64,000 bases of DNA from Blastocatellia bacterium AA13 (GTDB lineage Bacteria > Acidobacteriota > Blastocatellia > UBA7656). Numbering within the stretch: position 1 is the first letter of the stretch; the number at the start of each line of letters is the position of its first letter. The stretch is from the NCBI GenBank assembly GCA_003222245.1, contig QHVH01000008.1:124001-188000 (forward strand), given 5' to 3'. This document shows positions 35,978-45,032 of this stretch, piece by piece. Below the pieces are notes generated by a model. The model was not told where the DNA came from, searched no databases, and was given only the letters and a program-made list of their open reading frames with translations. The translations under genes and the position numbers were made by a program.

Positions 35978-37174
35978 CTATTTCGATTTAAGTTCCAGTC
36001 CGTACTTCTCCAGCACTCCGCTGTTTATCCACGTATTGAAGCTTTGTACGATCTGCTCGATTGCCGCTCTTTCCTCAAATGACATCTGCGGGACCGTCGT
36101 AGCGTTGGCGTCGAGCGACTCAAGCTCGACCGCCCGCTTTGTCGCCAGGGCTACGAGCCGCTGTTTTATATCTTCGCTTTCATTGTCTATAGGACGGACC
36201 CGTTTGATGTCCGAAATCTCGCTGCGCAGGAGTTTCGCGTTGGCGATCACATCGGTATTGGAGGTATTTCGCGTAATGTAGGAACGCGAGAGATCCCCTT
36301 CGAGCTGTTTGAATGTGCCAAAGAAGGTTTTCACGTCGTCAGGACTCGCCGTCCTGCCGTAGGCCGCTCCAACGCAGGCAAAGCTGGCGACTATGAGCAG
36401 CACGCACGCAATCGCGGCTCCGTTCCAGACGATGGCGTCTCGATGCGTCGACGGAGCGCTGGGCGCGAGCAATAGTCCGAATGCAGCGCCGGCTATGAAT
36501 CCACCTGCATGCGCTACATTGTCGGCGTGAAGGATGAATCCATAGATCATCCCGGCTCCAGCCCATATCAGCATCTGCTTGGCAAGGCCGCGTCCTCCAG
36601 CGCCTCCAAGACGGTAGCCGTAGACGACGAGCAGCCCGATCAAGCCAAAGATTGCTCCAGACGCGCCTGCCCCCCGTATGCCAAAAACGAAAGAGGCGAT
36701 GTTGCTGATAATTCCCGTGCCAAGATAAATGAATAGAAATTTCTGCGAGCCGTAGAGTTCCTCAGCCAGCGGCCCGATCTGGTAGAGCGCCAGGCTGTTG
36801 AACATCAGGTGCATTACGCCAAGGTGAAGAAAGTTGGGCGTGACCAGCCGCCACCATTGCCCTTGAGCGATAAGGTCCGGCCTCCGGACGCCAAAGTTGG
36901 TCAGAACGGGCTCAGTTGCCGAGTTGATGAAGGAAGCGCCGCCGCCGCCGGACTTGGATTCCGCGAACGCCATCAGAACGAAGAGAACGATGTTGATGCT
37001 GAGCAGGAGGAGCGAGATGAAATGTGAGCTGCTCGCGCTCTCGACGATTCTCGCGGGCAGCGGCGGGACAGATTCGCGTCCGCACAACGGGCAGGTCTTA
37101 AGGCGCGGCTCTATAAGGCCGCGGCAAGCCTGACACATCACAAGTTTTTTTCGATCAGCACCGAACATCGTCAA
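35978..37174 (-). CDS. Rhomboid intramembrane serine protease with N-terminal zinc ribbon and C-terminal extension
   Basis: A 398-residue membrane protein. CQAC and CPLC (near 14-33) form a zinc ribbon. The rhomboid core has LHLGVMHLMFNSLALY (HxxxN loop), GASGAIFGL with the catalytic Ser and DNVAHAGGFIAG with the catalytic His. A C-terminal domain of about 130 residues after the last helix is predicted helical and of unknown role. It lies between thiolase and dehydrogenase genes with gaps of 13 and 21 bp, so all three are probably co-transcribed. Confidence 0.9.
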   Translation of the reverse strand: MTMFGADRKKLVMCQACRGLIEPRLKTCPLCGRESVPPLPARIVESASSSHFISLLLLSINIVLFVLMAFAESKSGGGGASFINSATEPVLTNFGVRRPDLIAQGQWWRLVTPNFLHLGVMHLMFNSLALYQIGPLAEELYGSQKFLFIYLGTGIISNIASFVFGIRGAGASGAIFGLIGLLVVYGYRLGGAGGRGLAKQMLIWAGAGMIYGFILHADNVAHAGGFIAGAAFGLLLAPSAPSTHRDAIVWNGAAIACVLLIVASFACVGAAYGRTASPDDVKTFFGTFKQLEGDLSRSYITRNTSNTDVIANAKLLRSEISDIKRVRPIDNESEDIKQRLVALATKRAVELESLDANATTVPQMSFEERAAIEQIVQSFNTWINSGVLEKYGLELKSK

Positions 37175-37187
37175 AAGCGGGAAGCGG

Positions 37188-38372
37188 TTATTGAAATGCT
37201 TCGATCACGATCGCTATACCCTGTCCCCCGCCTATGCAGGCGGTCGCGAGGCCGTACTTCTTGCCGCGGCGTCTTAGCTCGAGCAGCAGGGTCAGCGTCA
37301 ATCTGGCGCCGGTCGCTCCAAGCGGATGGCCCAGCGCGATTGCGCCTCCGTTGACGTTGGTGCGCTCGCGATCCAGTCCCATCTCCCGCTCAACGGCAAG
37401 GTATTGCGCGGCGAAGGCCTCATTAACCTCGACCAGGTCGATGTCAGGCAGTCTCAGACCGGCTCGCTCAAGCGCTTGTTTGGAGGCCGGCACTGGTCCG
37501 ATTCCCATTATGTCGGGTGCGACTCCCGCAATACCCCAGGAGACGATTCTGCCGAGCGGTTGTCTCTCCATTCGCCGAGCCGCGTCTTCGGCGGCGATCA
37601 CGAGAGCTGCCCCGCCGTCGACAATGCCTGAGGCATTTCCGGCGGTAACAAAGCCATCCTTTGAGAAAGCCGGCTTCAACTTCGCGAGTCCTTCCAGAGT
37701 AGTGTCGGGCCTGAGGTGATCGTCGCGGCTTATCGTTACATTGCCCTGCCTGCCTGGAATCTCGACCGGAATTATTTCGTCTTCGAATTTCCCCGCACTC
37801 GAGGCCGCAGCCGCCCGTTGCTGGCTAATCAATGCGAAAGCGTCCTGTTCGTCGCGGCTGATGTCGTGCCGGCGGGCAAGGTTTTCGGCAGTCTGCGCCA
37901 TATAGAGCCCACAATGTGTATCAAGCAAGGCGACCATTAAGGAGTCTTCAAGCTTGCCTTCGCCGAGCCGGAACCCCCATCGAGCGCCTCGGATCACGTG
38001 AGGGGCCTGGCTCATCGATTCCATTCCGCCTGCAAGGACGCAATCCGCTTCGCCGAGTTGAATCATCTGTGCGCCGGAGACGATCGCCTGAATACCGGAG
38101 CCGCAGAGCCTGTTGACGGTCAGGGCAGGTTTGTCGATCGGAACATCCGCCTTGAGCGCCACGTGGCGAGCGCCGTACAGGGCGTCGCCGGATGTCTGAA
38201 GCGCGTTTCCAAAGACCGCATGATCTATGAGGCCGCCGGATATTCCAGAGCGTTCGAGTGCCGCGCGAGAGGCTTTGGCCGCCAGTTCGATTGCGCTCAG
38301 GTCACGGAGAGCGCCGCCATATTCAGTCATCGGAGTCCGCGCGCCTCCAAGTATAACCAAATCTCTGTTCAT
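37188..38372 (-). CDS. Acetyl-CoA acetyltransferase (thiolase)
   Basis: A 394-residue type II thiolase. The acyl-accepting Cys is in NRLCGSGIQA near 89, the His in NVNGGAIALGHPLGATGAR near 345-355 and the second Cys in CIGGGQGIA near the end. With the downstream dehydrogenase it would interconvert acetyl-CoA and hydroxybutyryl-CoA or serve beta-oxidation. It is the first gene of the unit. Confidence 0.94.
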   Translation of the reverse strand: MNRDLVILGGARTPMTEYGGALRDLSAIELAAKASRAALERSGISGGLIDHAVFGNALQTSGDALYGARHVALKADVPIDKPALTVNRLCGSGIQAIVSGAQMIQLGEADCVLAGGMESMSQAPHVIRGARWGFRLGEGKLEDSLMVALLDTHCGLYMAQTAENLARRHDISRDEQDAFALISQQRAAAASSAGKFEDEIIPVEIPGRQGNVTISRDDHLRPDTTLEGLAKLKPAFSKDGFVTAGNASGIVDGGAALVIAAEDAARRMERQPLGRIVSWGIAGVAPDIMGIGPVPASKQALERAGLRLPDIDLVEVNEAFAAQYLAVEREMGLDRERTNVNGGAIALGHPLGATGARLTLTLLLELRRRGKKYGLATACIGGGQGIAIVIEAFQ

Positions 38373-38880
38373 TTAATCCTCGCTCCAACTCATGATCGGG
38401 TCGGCCGTGAAGGCCGGAACGGATTACCTTAGCAGAAACGAGCGAACGTAGAAAAGCACCTTAATTTTTGGACTGCCCGATCAGTGGCATCTCGTCGATC
38501 CGTAGCCGGTTTGCGCAATTACTTTTTTCTTGCGCGCCGGGGGGCGCTGGTTCGTTCCCTGGGCTGGAGCCGTTTCGTCCCTCTTTTCTTTACACCCTGA
38601 GGACTGCCATGTTATTTTCCGAAGCCAGTAATGAGTAGAGACGTGCTCTTATCATAATGGCCTAATCAACGTAACACCATGCACTAAGCATTCAGCCCTT
38701 TCGGGGGCAAATTGATAAAAGAGTCCGAATGGACCGGCTGCTCGTCAGGAATCGCTATTAGGCACTTTCGGCCCGCGTAAGTGCGGCGTCGTTGTCGTGA
38801 AATCAGGCACGTTCAAGTACTGCGCGTTCTCGAGGCGAGACGGCGCAGTACTATCCAGCTCACTAATTAGGAGGGGAGCA
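38373..38880. other. Intergenic region upstream of the TonB-dependent receptor
   Basis: About 500 bp between divergent genes. I recognise no gene, RNA family or repeat. A strong ribosome site (AGGAGGGGAG) lies at its right end, just before the receptor start. Confidence 0.5.
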
Positions 38881-41800
38881 ATGACCATAATGTCCAATGC
38901 AAGAAAAGGGTTGATAGCGCTCTTTTCGGTGCTGCTTCTTGCGTCTACGCCGTTGGGTGCTTTCGCCCAGTCGTCGGCGACTCTGCAAGGTACGGTAACC
39001 GATCAGCAAGGCGCTCTACTCGCAAACGCTAAGATCACGGTTAAAAACATCGCTACCGGACTGGGGCGCGAAGCACAGGCCGACAGCGCGGGAAATTTTC
39101 AAATAGCCGCCCTGCCGATCGGAACCTATCGCGTCGAAGTTCACGCCGAAGGGTTTCAGACACAGGTCATCGCGGAGTTGAAGCTCGAGGTGAATCAGAT
39201 CGCCGTTCAGAACTTTCAACTCACGATTGGGGCGGTAACTCAGTCGGTAAACGTCACCGCCGACTCGCCCGTGGTTGAATCCACGACTACCACGGTGGGC
39301 CAGGTGATAAATCAAAAGACCGTTCAGGAGATTCCGCTGAACGGCCGACACTTCGTCGACCTTGGATTGCTTATACCGGGCTCGGTGACGCCGCCGCAGA
39401 ACGGTTTTTTGACGGCCCCGCTTCGAGGCCAGGGCTCCTTCGCGTTCAACACGGCAGGGAACCGCGAGGATACCGTGAACTTCATGGTCAACGGCATAAA
39501 CCTAAATGATATGGTGCAGAACCAGATCACCTTCCAGCCGTCCATCAACACGGTTCAGGAGTTCAAGGTAGACAACTCGACCTACAGCGCCGAGTATGGC
39601 CGGAACTCCGGCGCCATCGTCAATATCGCGACGCGTTCGGGCGGCAACTCTTTTCATGGCGAGGCATTTGAATTCATCCGAAACGATGTGTTCGACGCCC
39701 GGAACTTCTTCGATGCGCAGAAGCCTCCGTTCAAACGTAACCAGTTTGGAGCCGCGCTCGGCGGGCCAATCAGAAAAGATCACACATTCTTCTTCTTTAC
39801 CTATGAAGGAGTGAGACAGCGGCAGGGTCTGACGCTGAACTCAAACACGCTTACCGACGCGCAGCGTGCGGGAGTTACCGACCCCGTCGTAAAGGGGCTT
39901 CTTCCGTTCATACCGCAGGCGACCCGAGTCGATACCGTGAACGGCGTGCCGGTCGGCAGGTTCCAGGGCGCCGCCACCGCGCCGGTCAACATCGACCAAT
40001 TCACGGGCGACATCAGCCACGTTCTTGGCAGGAATGACAGGCTGCACGGCTACTATGCATTCCAGCGAGACCTTCGCGGAGAGCCGACATTGCAAGGAAA
40101 CACGCTTCCTGCGTTTGGCGACACGCGGCATTCCCACAGGCAGATCTTCACGCTGAACGAGACTCACACGTTTGGGGCAAGCTTGGTGAATGAAGCCAGA
40201 TTTGGATTCAACCGCATCTTCATTACGTTCACGCCCAATCAGTTGTTGAATCCGGCGGATTTCGGAATCAACAATGGAATCAATGAGAACATCGGGCTTC
40301 CTCAAATCAGCATCACCGGTTTCAACTTCAACTTTGGCGGGCCTGCCGGGTTTCCCCAAGGCCGGGGCGATATGACCTTCGTTGCATCCGATTCCGCCAG
40401 CTATTTGAAGGGTCGCCATTCCCTGAAGTTCGGCGGAGAGTGGAGGCGATTCCTGAATAACAATTTCGCAAGGAATATCGGCTCCTTCGGCTTCCCGAGC
40501 GTCAGCGCATTCCAGGCGGGCAATGCAAACGCGTTCACCGTGACGGTAGGCGACTCGTCGAGCAGCATCGCGCAAAGCGCTCTGGGTTTCTTTGTTCAGG
40601 ACAATTTCAAGGTCAGGTCAAATCTGACGCTCGAGCTGGGATTGCGCTATGACTGGTTCATGTCGCCGACGGAACGGTTCGATCGCTTCGTGAACTTCGA
40701 CGCGGGCACGAATTCACTCATTCGAGTCGGTTCGGGGATTGATCAGATCTACCAGACGAATCACAACATTCAGCCCCGCATCGGCTTCGCGTGGGATCCG
40801 TTCAACAATGGAAAGACCGTTGTGCGCGCGGCCTACGCGATTCTGGCCGATCAGCCGATCACAAACCTGGTAACGGGAACCTCCGCCAATCCGCCTCTTG
40901 CGACGCCTCTGTCGTTCAACGGCGCGATCAAGTTCGAAAACGCGCTTACTGTCGCGGGAGTGGGGCTTGCTCCAGCGGCAGTCGATCCTAACTTCATCAA
41001 TGGAAACGTCCAGTCCTGGAATTTCAATATCCAGCATGAGATCACGCCGTCTCTGGGCGTGACCGCCGGGTATTTTGGCTCAAAGGGCACGCATCTGAGG
41101 CTTTCACGCAATCTGAACCAGTTGATAGGCGGCGTGCGTCCGTTCGCGAAGCTGTCGACTGCCAGTCCCATTCTGCCCGGCGCTAGCCTGGGTAACATCA
41201 CGGAGCAGGACTTCGGGGGAAACTCCAGTTACAACGCTCTTTGGCTCACCGCCAATAAACGGCTTTCGCGCGGACTTCAGTTCAACGCATCGTATACGTT
41301 CTCGAAATCGCTCGACTACAATTCGCAGAATGGCCAGGGCGTAGTCGTGCAGAACAGCAACAACATTCACGGTGACAGAGGCCTGTCCGACTTCGACGCT
41401 CGCCACAGATTCGTGATCAACACGATCTATGAGCTGCCGTTCAAGGGCAGCAGGCTTGCGGACGGTTGGCAGCTTGGAACCATCGTCCAGCTTCAGACCG
41501 GCAACCCGCTGAACCTGGTGGTCGGCAGCATCACCACGCCGGCTTTGAACGGCGCCGCGTTCACCGGTGTCGCGACTCTGAGACCCGATGTAACGGGCTC
41601 GATCGTTGTGACAGGTAATCCGAATCAGTACTTCAGCAATTCGGTTTGTGATCCTCGCACCGGCGGGTCTTGTCCCGCGGGCTCGGTCTTCACGATACCG
41701 GTGGCGAACGGAAACGTATTCCATTTTGGCAATCTCGGCCGCAACGTCATAATCGGCCCGGGCTTCGCCAACACGGACTTCTCAATTCTGAAGACGACGA

Positions 41801-41994
41801 GAATAACCGAAGGCGTCAAGCTTCAATTCCGGACCGAGTTCTTTGACTTGTTCAACCATGCGAACTTCGGTCAGCCGGGCCGCACGGTCGTTCCGAACAG
41901 CACCACGTTCGGCGTGATCACGAACACCCGGTTCGCGACGGGCGACTCTGGTTCTTCACGTCAGATTCAATTCGCATTGAAGCTGATCTTCTAA
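38881..41994 (+). CDS. Oar-like TonB-dependent receptor with N-terminal carboxypeptidase-regulatory domain
   Basis: An outer-membrane protein of 1037 residues. After a signal peptide ending near AFAQ comes a CarboxypepD_reg-like beta sandwich (ATLQGTVTDQQGALLANAKI), a plug region (EIPLNGRHFVDLG and SGAIVNIATRSGGN) and a long beta-barrel ending in FALKLIF, with a terminal Phe as expected for barrel insertion. The open frame reaches 38797, but ATG 38881 has AGGAGG at good distance and the signal peptide starts there. This type is greatly expanded in Acidobacteriota. The ligand is unknown. Confidence 0.9.
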   Translation: MTIMSNARKGLIALFSVLLLASTPLGAFAQSSATLQGTVTDQQGALLANAKITVKNIATGLGREAQADSAGNFQIAALPIGTYRVEVHAEGFQTQVIAELKLEVNQIAVQNFQLTIGAVTQSVNVTADSPVVESTTTTVGQVINQKTVQEIPLNGRHFVDLGLLIPGSVTPPQNGFLTAPLRGQGSFAFNTAGNREDTVNFMVNGINLNDMVQNQITFQPSINTVQEFKVDNSTYSAEYGRNSGAIVNIATRSGGNSFHGEAFEFIRNDVFDARNFFDAQKPPFKRNQFGAALGGPIRKDHTFFFFTYEGVRQRQGLTLNSNTLTDAQRAGVTDPVVKGLLPFIPQATRVDTVNGVPVGRFQGAATAPVNIDQFTGDISHVLGRNDRLHGYYAFQRDLRGEPTLQGNTLPAFGDTRHSHRQIFTLNETHTFGASLVNEARFGFNRIFITFTPNQLLNPADFGINNGINENIGLPQISITGFNFNFGGPAGFPQGRGDMTFVASDSASYLKGRHSLKFGGEWRRFLNNNFARNIGSFGFPSVSAFQAGNANAFTVTVGDSSSSIAQSALGFFVQDNFKVRSNLTLELGLRYDWFMSPTERFDRFVNFDAGTNSLIRVGSGIDQIYQTNHNIQPRIGFAWDPFNNGKTVVRAAYAILADQPITNLVTGTSANPPLATPLSFNGAIKFENALTVAGVGLAPAAVDPNFINGNVQSWNFNIQHEITPSLGVTAGYFGSKGTHLRLSRNLNQLIGGVRPFAKLSTASPILPGASLGNITEQDFGGNSSYNALWLTANKRLSRGLQFNASYTFSKSLDYNSQNGQGVVVQNSNNIHGDRGLSDFDARHRFVINTIYELPFKGSRLADGWQLGTIVQLQTGNPLNLVVGSITTPALNGAAFTGVATLRPDVTGSIVVTGNPNQYFSNSVCDPRTGGSCPAGSVFTIPVANGNVFHFGNLGRNVIIGPGFANTDFSILKTTRITEGVKLQFRTEFFDLFNHANFGQPGRTVVPNSTTFGVITNTRFATGDSGSSRQIQFALKLIF

Positions 41995-41997
41995 CAA

Positions 41998-42027
41998 TAA
42001 AAAAGGCCGCCCCGACAATGGCGGTCA
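41998..42027 (-). terminator. Rho-independent-like terminator for the minus-strand gene nrdD
   Basis: Read on the minus strand, GACCGCC...GGCGGCC forms a stem followed by a run of six T. It lies downstream of the ribonucleotide reductase gene. Confidence 0.55.
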
Positions 42028-42036
42028 GTTCGGAAT

Positions 42037-42069
42037 AAAAAAGGGTGGGCCTTATGGCTCACCTTTTTT
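42037..42069. terminator. Bidirectional hairpin terminator between receptor and nrdD
   Basis: An imperfect inverted repeat, A-run GGGTGGGCC-TTAT-GGCTCACC T-run, with six A on one side and six T on the other, so it can stop transcription from both directions. Confidence 0.65.
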
Positions 42070-42143
42070 AGCGCCGGATGTACCGCGGAATGACGCCGGC
42101 GGTGCGATCAAAAATGCACCCGGGATCACACGCACATAGCTAA

Positions 42144-44216
42144 CTAAGTGACGCGCTTTCGTCGCTGCAGTTCGAGTATTCGAGCAGCATCCCACGAGGA
42201 GACATACCCGTATCGGCCTCCCCCGTACGCGAGACCATCCACATGTGTTGACGTGCAAGCCGGACATACCTCCTGCAACCCTTTCGCGTAGAATCCGCAG
42301 TCGCCGCAGACGGTGAACTCCGGGCAGAAAAGAAGCATGCTGCATGATGTTTGATAAAAGGCCTGCGAAATCAACCTGCCGACGTCCTCATCGTTCTGGC
42401 TCGGGCCAAGAAAGACCTCGCCGAAGGCATTCCAAAACCCCAGTGTTTGAAATGCGCCCTCCGCTCGCACCCGATCGAGCACCGCAACATCTCCATCGCT
42501 CGCGAGCCTTGGTCCATCCGTGTAATAAGAGGCGCCGGGCATGCCATTCCCGCAGACGATGTCCGCCGCAACCTGTCCGAAGAATCGGAGATCCAACTGC
42601 GCGAGCCGGTGCGCGGTCGCCTGGCTGCTGTCACCGCTCATGTGAAAGAGGACGTTGTGCTTTTTAGACAGTCGTTCTGCTTCGTACCTCAAATGCGACA
42701 GCAGCTTCATTGCGAACTGCATGGAATCGTCGGATTTGTGAAGATCGGCGCCCATTACGCAGCGACACAACTCGTTTAACCCAGTCACCGAGATTGAATG
42801 AGTACACCAGTTGAGCTTGAGAATCGGCTCGTCTCCAATCCTTGTAGTGAGGACCGCGAGCGGCCCCTTTTTACCGTGCGCCAGCAGTTTTTCGAGAAAC
42901 ACCCGTTTCTCGAGATGTGCCTGCGCCGCGATCTCCATCAGCCGCGTCAGCTCTTCGATTACTTTTACCTGATTCCCTCCGGCGATGTATCCGGCGCGCG
43001 CTAAATTCAACGACACAGCTTGAAAATTTGCTGATTGCCAGTGATGCGCCGAAGCGCTTCCCGTCCTTCCACCTTCGCTGAGCCCGTATCTGCTGAAGAA
43101 CGCCGCGTTGTCGTCGCGGTCGAATGCGATTGCCAGCCCGCCGCGCTCGGCGGCCATTTTGCCGGCCATTTCGAGGATGAAGCGATAGCCGGGAATCTCG
43201 TTGAATCGGGGACCGATATGGAGGACTAAGGCGGGCGCAAGGAACGGCCGTCCACGCGCATCGCCTTCGATCATCACCTCGAAGATTGCCTGGAGGAACC
43301 TATGCGCTTCGCCGCTGTACTCTTCGTAACTCCTGTTGGTCACCCTGCCGCCGGCGCCTATCGCTGCGCGAGTCTTCAAATGCGGCGGCACGTCCCAGTC
43401 GACGTGCAACTCGATAATCGCCGATTGCACAGGGGAAGAAACCGTCGACGTTGACAGCTCAAAAATGAGTGTCTGAGCGAATTGCTTGATGACTCCGTAG
43501 TCGATGCCGGAAAGAAGCGGCGCAATGGCGAAGTTCACTGAATCCCACCTGAGCGTCCCCGCAAGACAGGCTTGCAACGCGCTCGACATCCTTGCAAGGT
43601 GCGCGATCAAAACGTCCGCGCGTTTGGCGGGCCGCGCGATCGCGCCTCCGGGCAGCTCGAGCCCAAGCTGCTTTATTTGTTCAACCGAGCACGTTATCGA
43701 GTGAGGCCGATCTACAGCGCCGATGTTATGAATATGAATGTCGCCGATGAGGTGGGCGTTCGAGGTTTGCTCCGAAAAAACCGCCTTGATCGCATATTCG
43801 CGCTTGATGGCTTCAGCCATCATCAGGCTCGTTGCTTCCGGATCGCGCGCTGGCAGCTCTGCTCCTCCGAGCTGGTTCCGAATCATTCGATCGACGTCGA
43901 ATAGAGGAACGCCAAGCCTGGTATGGCTTCCATGCGCTTCTTCGAGTCCGAGCTCCAGGAGCTTGGCGTCGACCAGCCCGCGTATTAACGAAGAGTTGAG
44001 AGCGCGAAAACCGAGCTTCTGGATGAATCGCCTGACTTCGGCGCCTATCTGGCTGGCGAGCTCCGGATCGAGGTTAGCTTCGCGAACAAGCGCCTCGACA
44101 ATGGCCGTCGAATCAAAGTGCGCGAGATCCTCGCCGGATCTTCGAACCAAAACATCCAGATCGCCCGTGCCTTCATCGGCATAAGCGGAACTGTGTTTGA
44201 TTCTATCCGGCTCCAT
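42144..44216 (-). CDS. nrdD: Anaerobic (class III) ribonucleoside-triphosphate reductase
   Basis: Glycyl-radical enzyme of about 690 residues that makes deoxynucleotides without oxygen. An ATP-cone-like domain is at the N-terminus (VRRSGEDLAHFDSTAIVEAL). The barrel has DIHIHNIGAVDRPHSITC, VSSPVQSAIIELHVDWD, QAVSLNLARAGY and NWCTHSISVTGLNELC. The C-terminus has a four-Cys zinc site (CGDC and CPAC) and YGGGRYGYVSSWD, whose Gly-Tyr is the expected radical site. ATG 44216 is preferred to the upstream TTG 44273. The activase gene nrdG is not in the window. The segment before VSLNLARAGY lacks the cysteine I expect for the thiyl radical. Confidence 0.88.
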   Translation of the reverse strand: MEPDRIKHSSAYADEGTGDLDVLVRRSGEDLAHFDSTAIVEALVREANLDPELASQIGAEVRRFIQKLGFRALNSSLIRGLVDAKLLELGLEEAHGSHTRLGVPLFDVDRMIRNQLGGAELPARDPEATSLMMAEAIKREYAIKAVFSEQTSNAHLIGDIHIHNIGAVDRPHSITCSVEQIKQLGLELPGGAIARPAKRADVLIAHLARMSSALQACLAGTLRWDSVNFAIAPLLSGIDYGVIKQFAQTLIFELSTSTVSSPVQSAIIELHVDWDVPPHLKTRAAIGAGGRVTNRSYEEYSGEAHRFLQAIFEVMIEGDARGRPFLAPALVLHIGPRFNEIPGYRFILEMAGKMAAERGGLAIAFDRDDNAAFFSRYGLSEGGRTGSASAHHWQSANFQAVSLNLARAGYIAGGNQVKVIEELTRLMEIAAQAHLEKRVFLEKLLAHGKKGPLAVLTTRIGDEPILKLNWCTHSISVTGLNELCRCVMGADLHKSDDSMQFAMKLLSHLRYEAERLSKKHNVLFHMSGDSSQATAHRLAQLDLRFFGQVAADIVCGNGMPGASYYTDGPRLASDGDVAVLDRVRAEGAFQTLGFWNAFGEVFLGPSQNDEDVGRLISQAFYQTSCSMLLFCPEFTVCGDCGFYAKGLQEVCPACTSTHVDGLAYGGGRYGYVSSWDAARILELQRRKRVT

Positions 44217-44257
44217 TGGCGGCGTTAACGATAATTCTTTTGTGATTCGTAAGCAAG

Positions 44258-44283
44258 AACGTGTTCCGCACAACGTGTTCCGC
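44258..44283. promoter_or_regulatory. Tandem 12-bp direct repeat AACGTGTTCCGC between nrdD and purN
   Basis: Two identical copies (44258-44269 and 44272-44283) with a 2-bp spacer. Each begins with a GAAC/CAAC-GT-GTTC half-palindrome. They lie 42-67 bp upstream of the nrdD ATG in the divergent control region and could bind a regulator. They do not match the NrdR box I know. Confidence 0.4.
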
Positions 44284-44398
44284 GCTAAAGCTTAACCGAA
44301 TCGCGTAACTCTATTGCATGAATCGATCCCCAGACCTGGGGTCGTCGGAGATCGGCGGAGCTTGCCTGCGGAACGTCGATGCGCTATGTTGCGCGTCC

Positions 44399-45001
44399 AT
44401 GGCAAAGCCGATCATAGGCATCCTGATCTCGGGCAGGGGATCAAATATGACGGCGTTGATTGACGCCGCGCGGCAGGGGAAATTCGATGCCGACGTCGGC
44501 GTGGTAATCAGCAACGTCGAATCTGCCTTCGGATTGACCTCCGCAAAAGAGAGAGGCGTTGAAACGCTTTTCATCAGCCACAAAGGACGCACTCGCGAGG
44601 AACACGATCTATTGATGATTGACGAGCTCAACAAGCGCGGGGTTTCGCTGGTTTGTCTGGCAGGCTATATGCGCCTCATCAGCCCGTTGTTCATCAAGGC
44701 GTTCAAAGGCCGTATCTTGAATATTCATCCGTCGCTGCTGCCTGCCTTTCCCGGGCTGGACGCGCAAAGGCAAGCTCTTGATTACGGAGTGAAGATAACC
44801 GGCTGCACGGTTCATATTGTGGATGAGGAGCTTGATGGCGGTCCAATTATTTCGCAGCGCGCCGTTGAGATTTTCGAAGAGGACACGGTGGATACGCTCT
44901 CTGAACGCATTCTCAAACAGGAGCACCTGCTCTATGCCGAGGCCGTTGCTCGGGTGTTAAAAGAGGGATTCAGGATCGAGGGCCGCCGTACCTTCGGTTA
45001 G
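44399..45001 (+). CDS. purN: Phosphoribosylglycinamide formyltransferase
   Basis: Purine biosynthesis enzyme that transfers formyl from 10-formyl-THF to GAR. IGILISGRGSNMTALIDA is the phosphate-binding start; NIHPSLLPAFPGLDA carries the catalytic Asn and His, and GCTVHIVDEELDGGPII the catalytic Asp. The frame is open from ATG 44318, but 44399 gives 200 residues, the normal family length, and starts exactly at the first strand. It converges on uvrC with a 31-bp gap. Confidence 0.93.
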   Translation: MAKPIIGILISGRGSNMTALIDAARQGKFDADVGVVISNVESAFGLTSAKERGVETLFISHKGRTREEHDLLMIDELNKRGVSLVCLAGYMRLISPLFIKAFKGRILNIHPSLLPAFPGLDAQRQALDYGVKITGCTVHIVDEELDGGPIISQRAVEIFEEDTVDTLSERILKQEHLLYAEAVARVLKEGFRIEGRRTFG

Positions 45002-45032
45002 CGTCTCGTGAACGGGTGCTCTTAAGGTTGCG

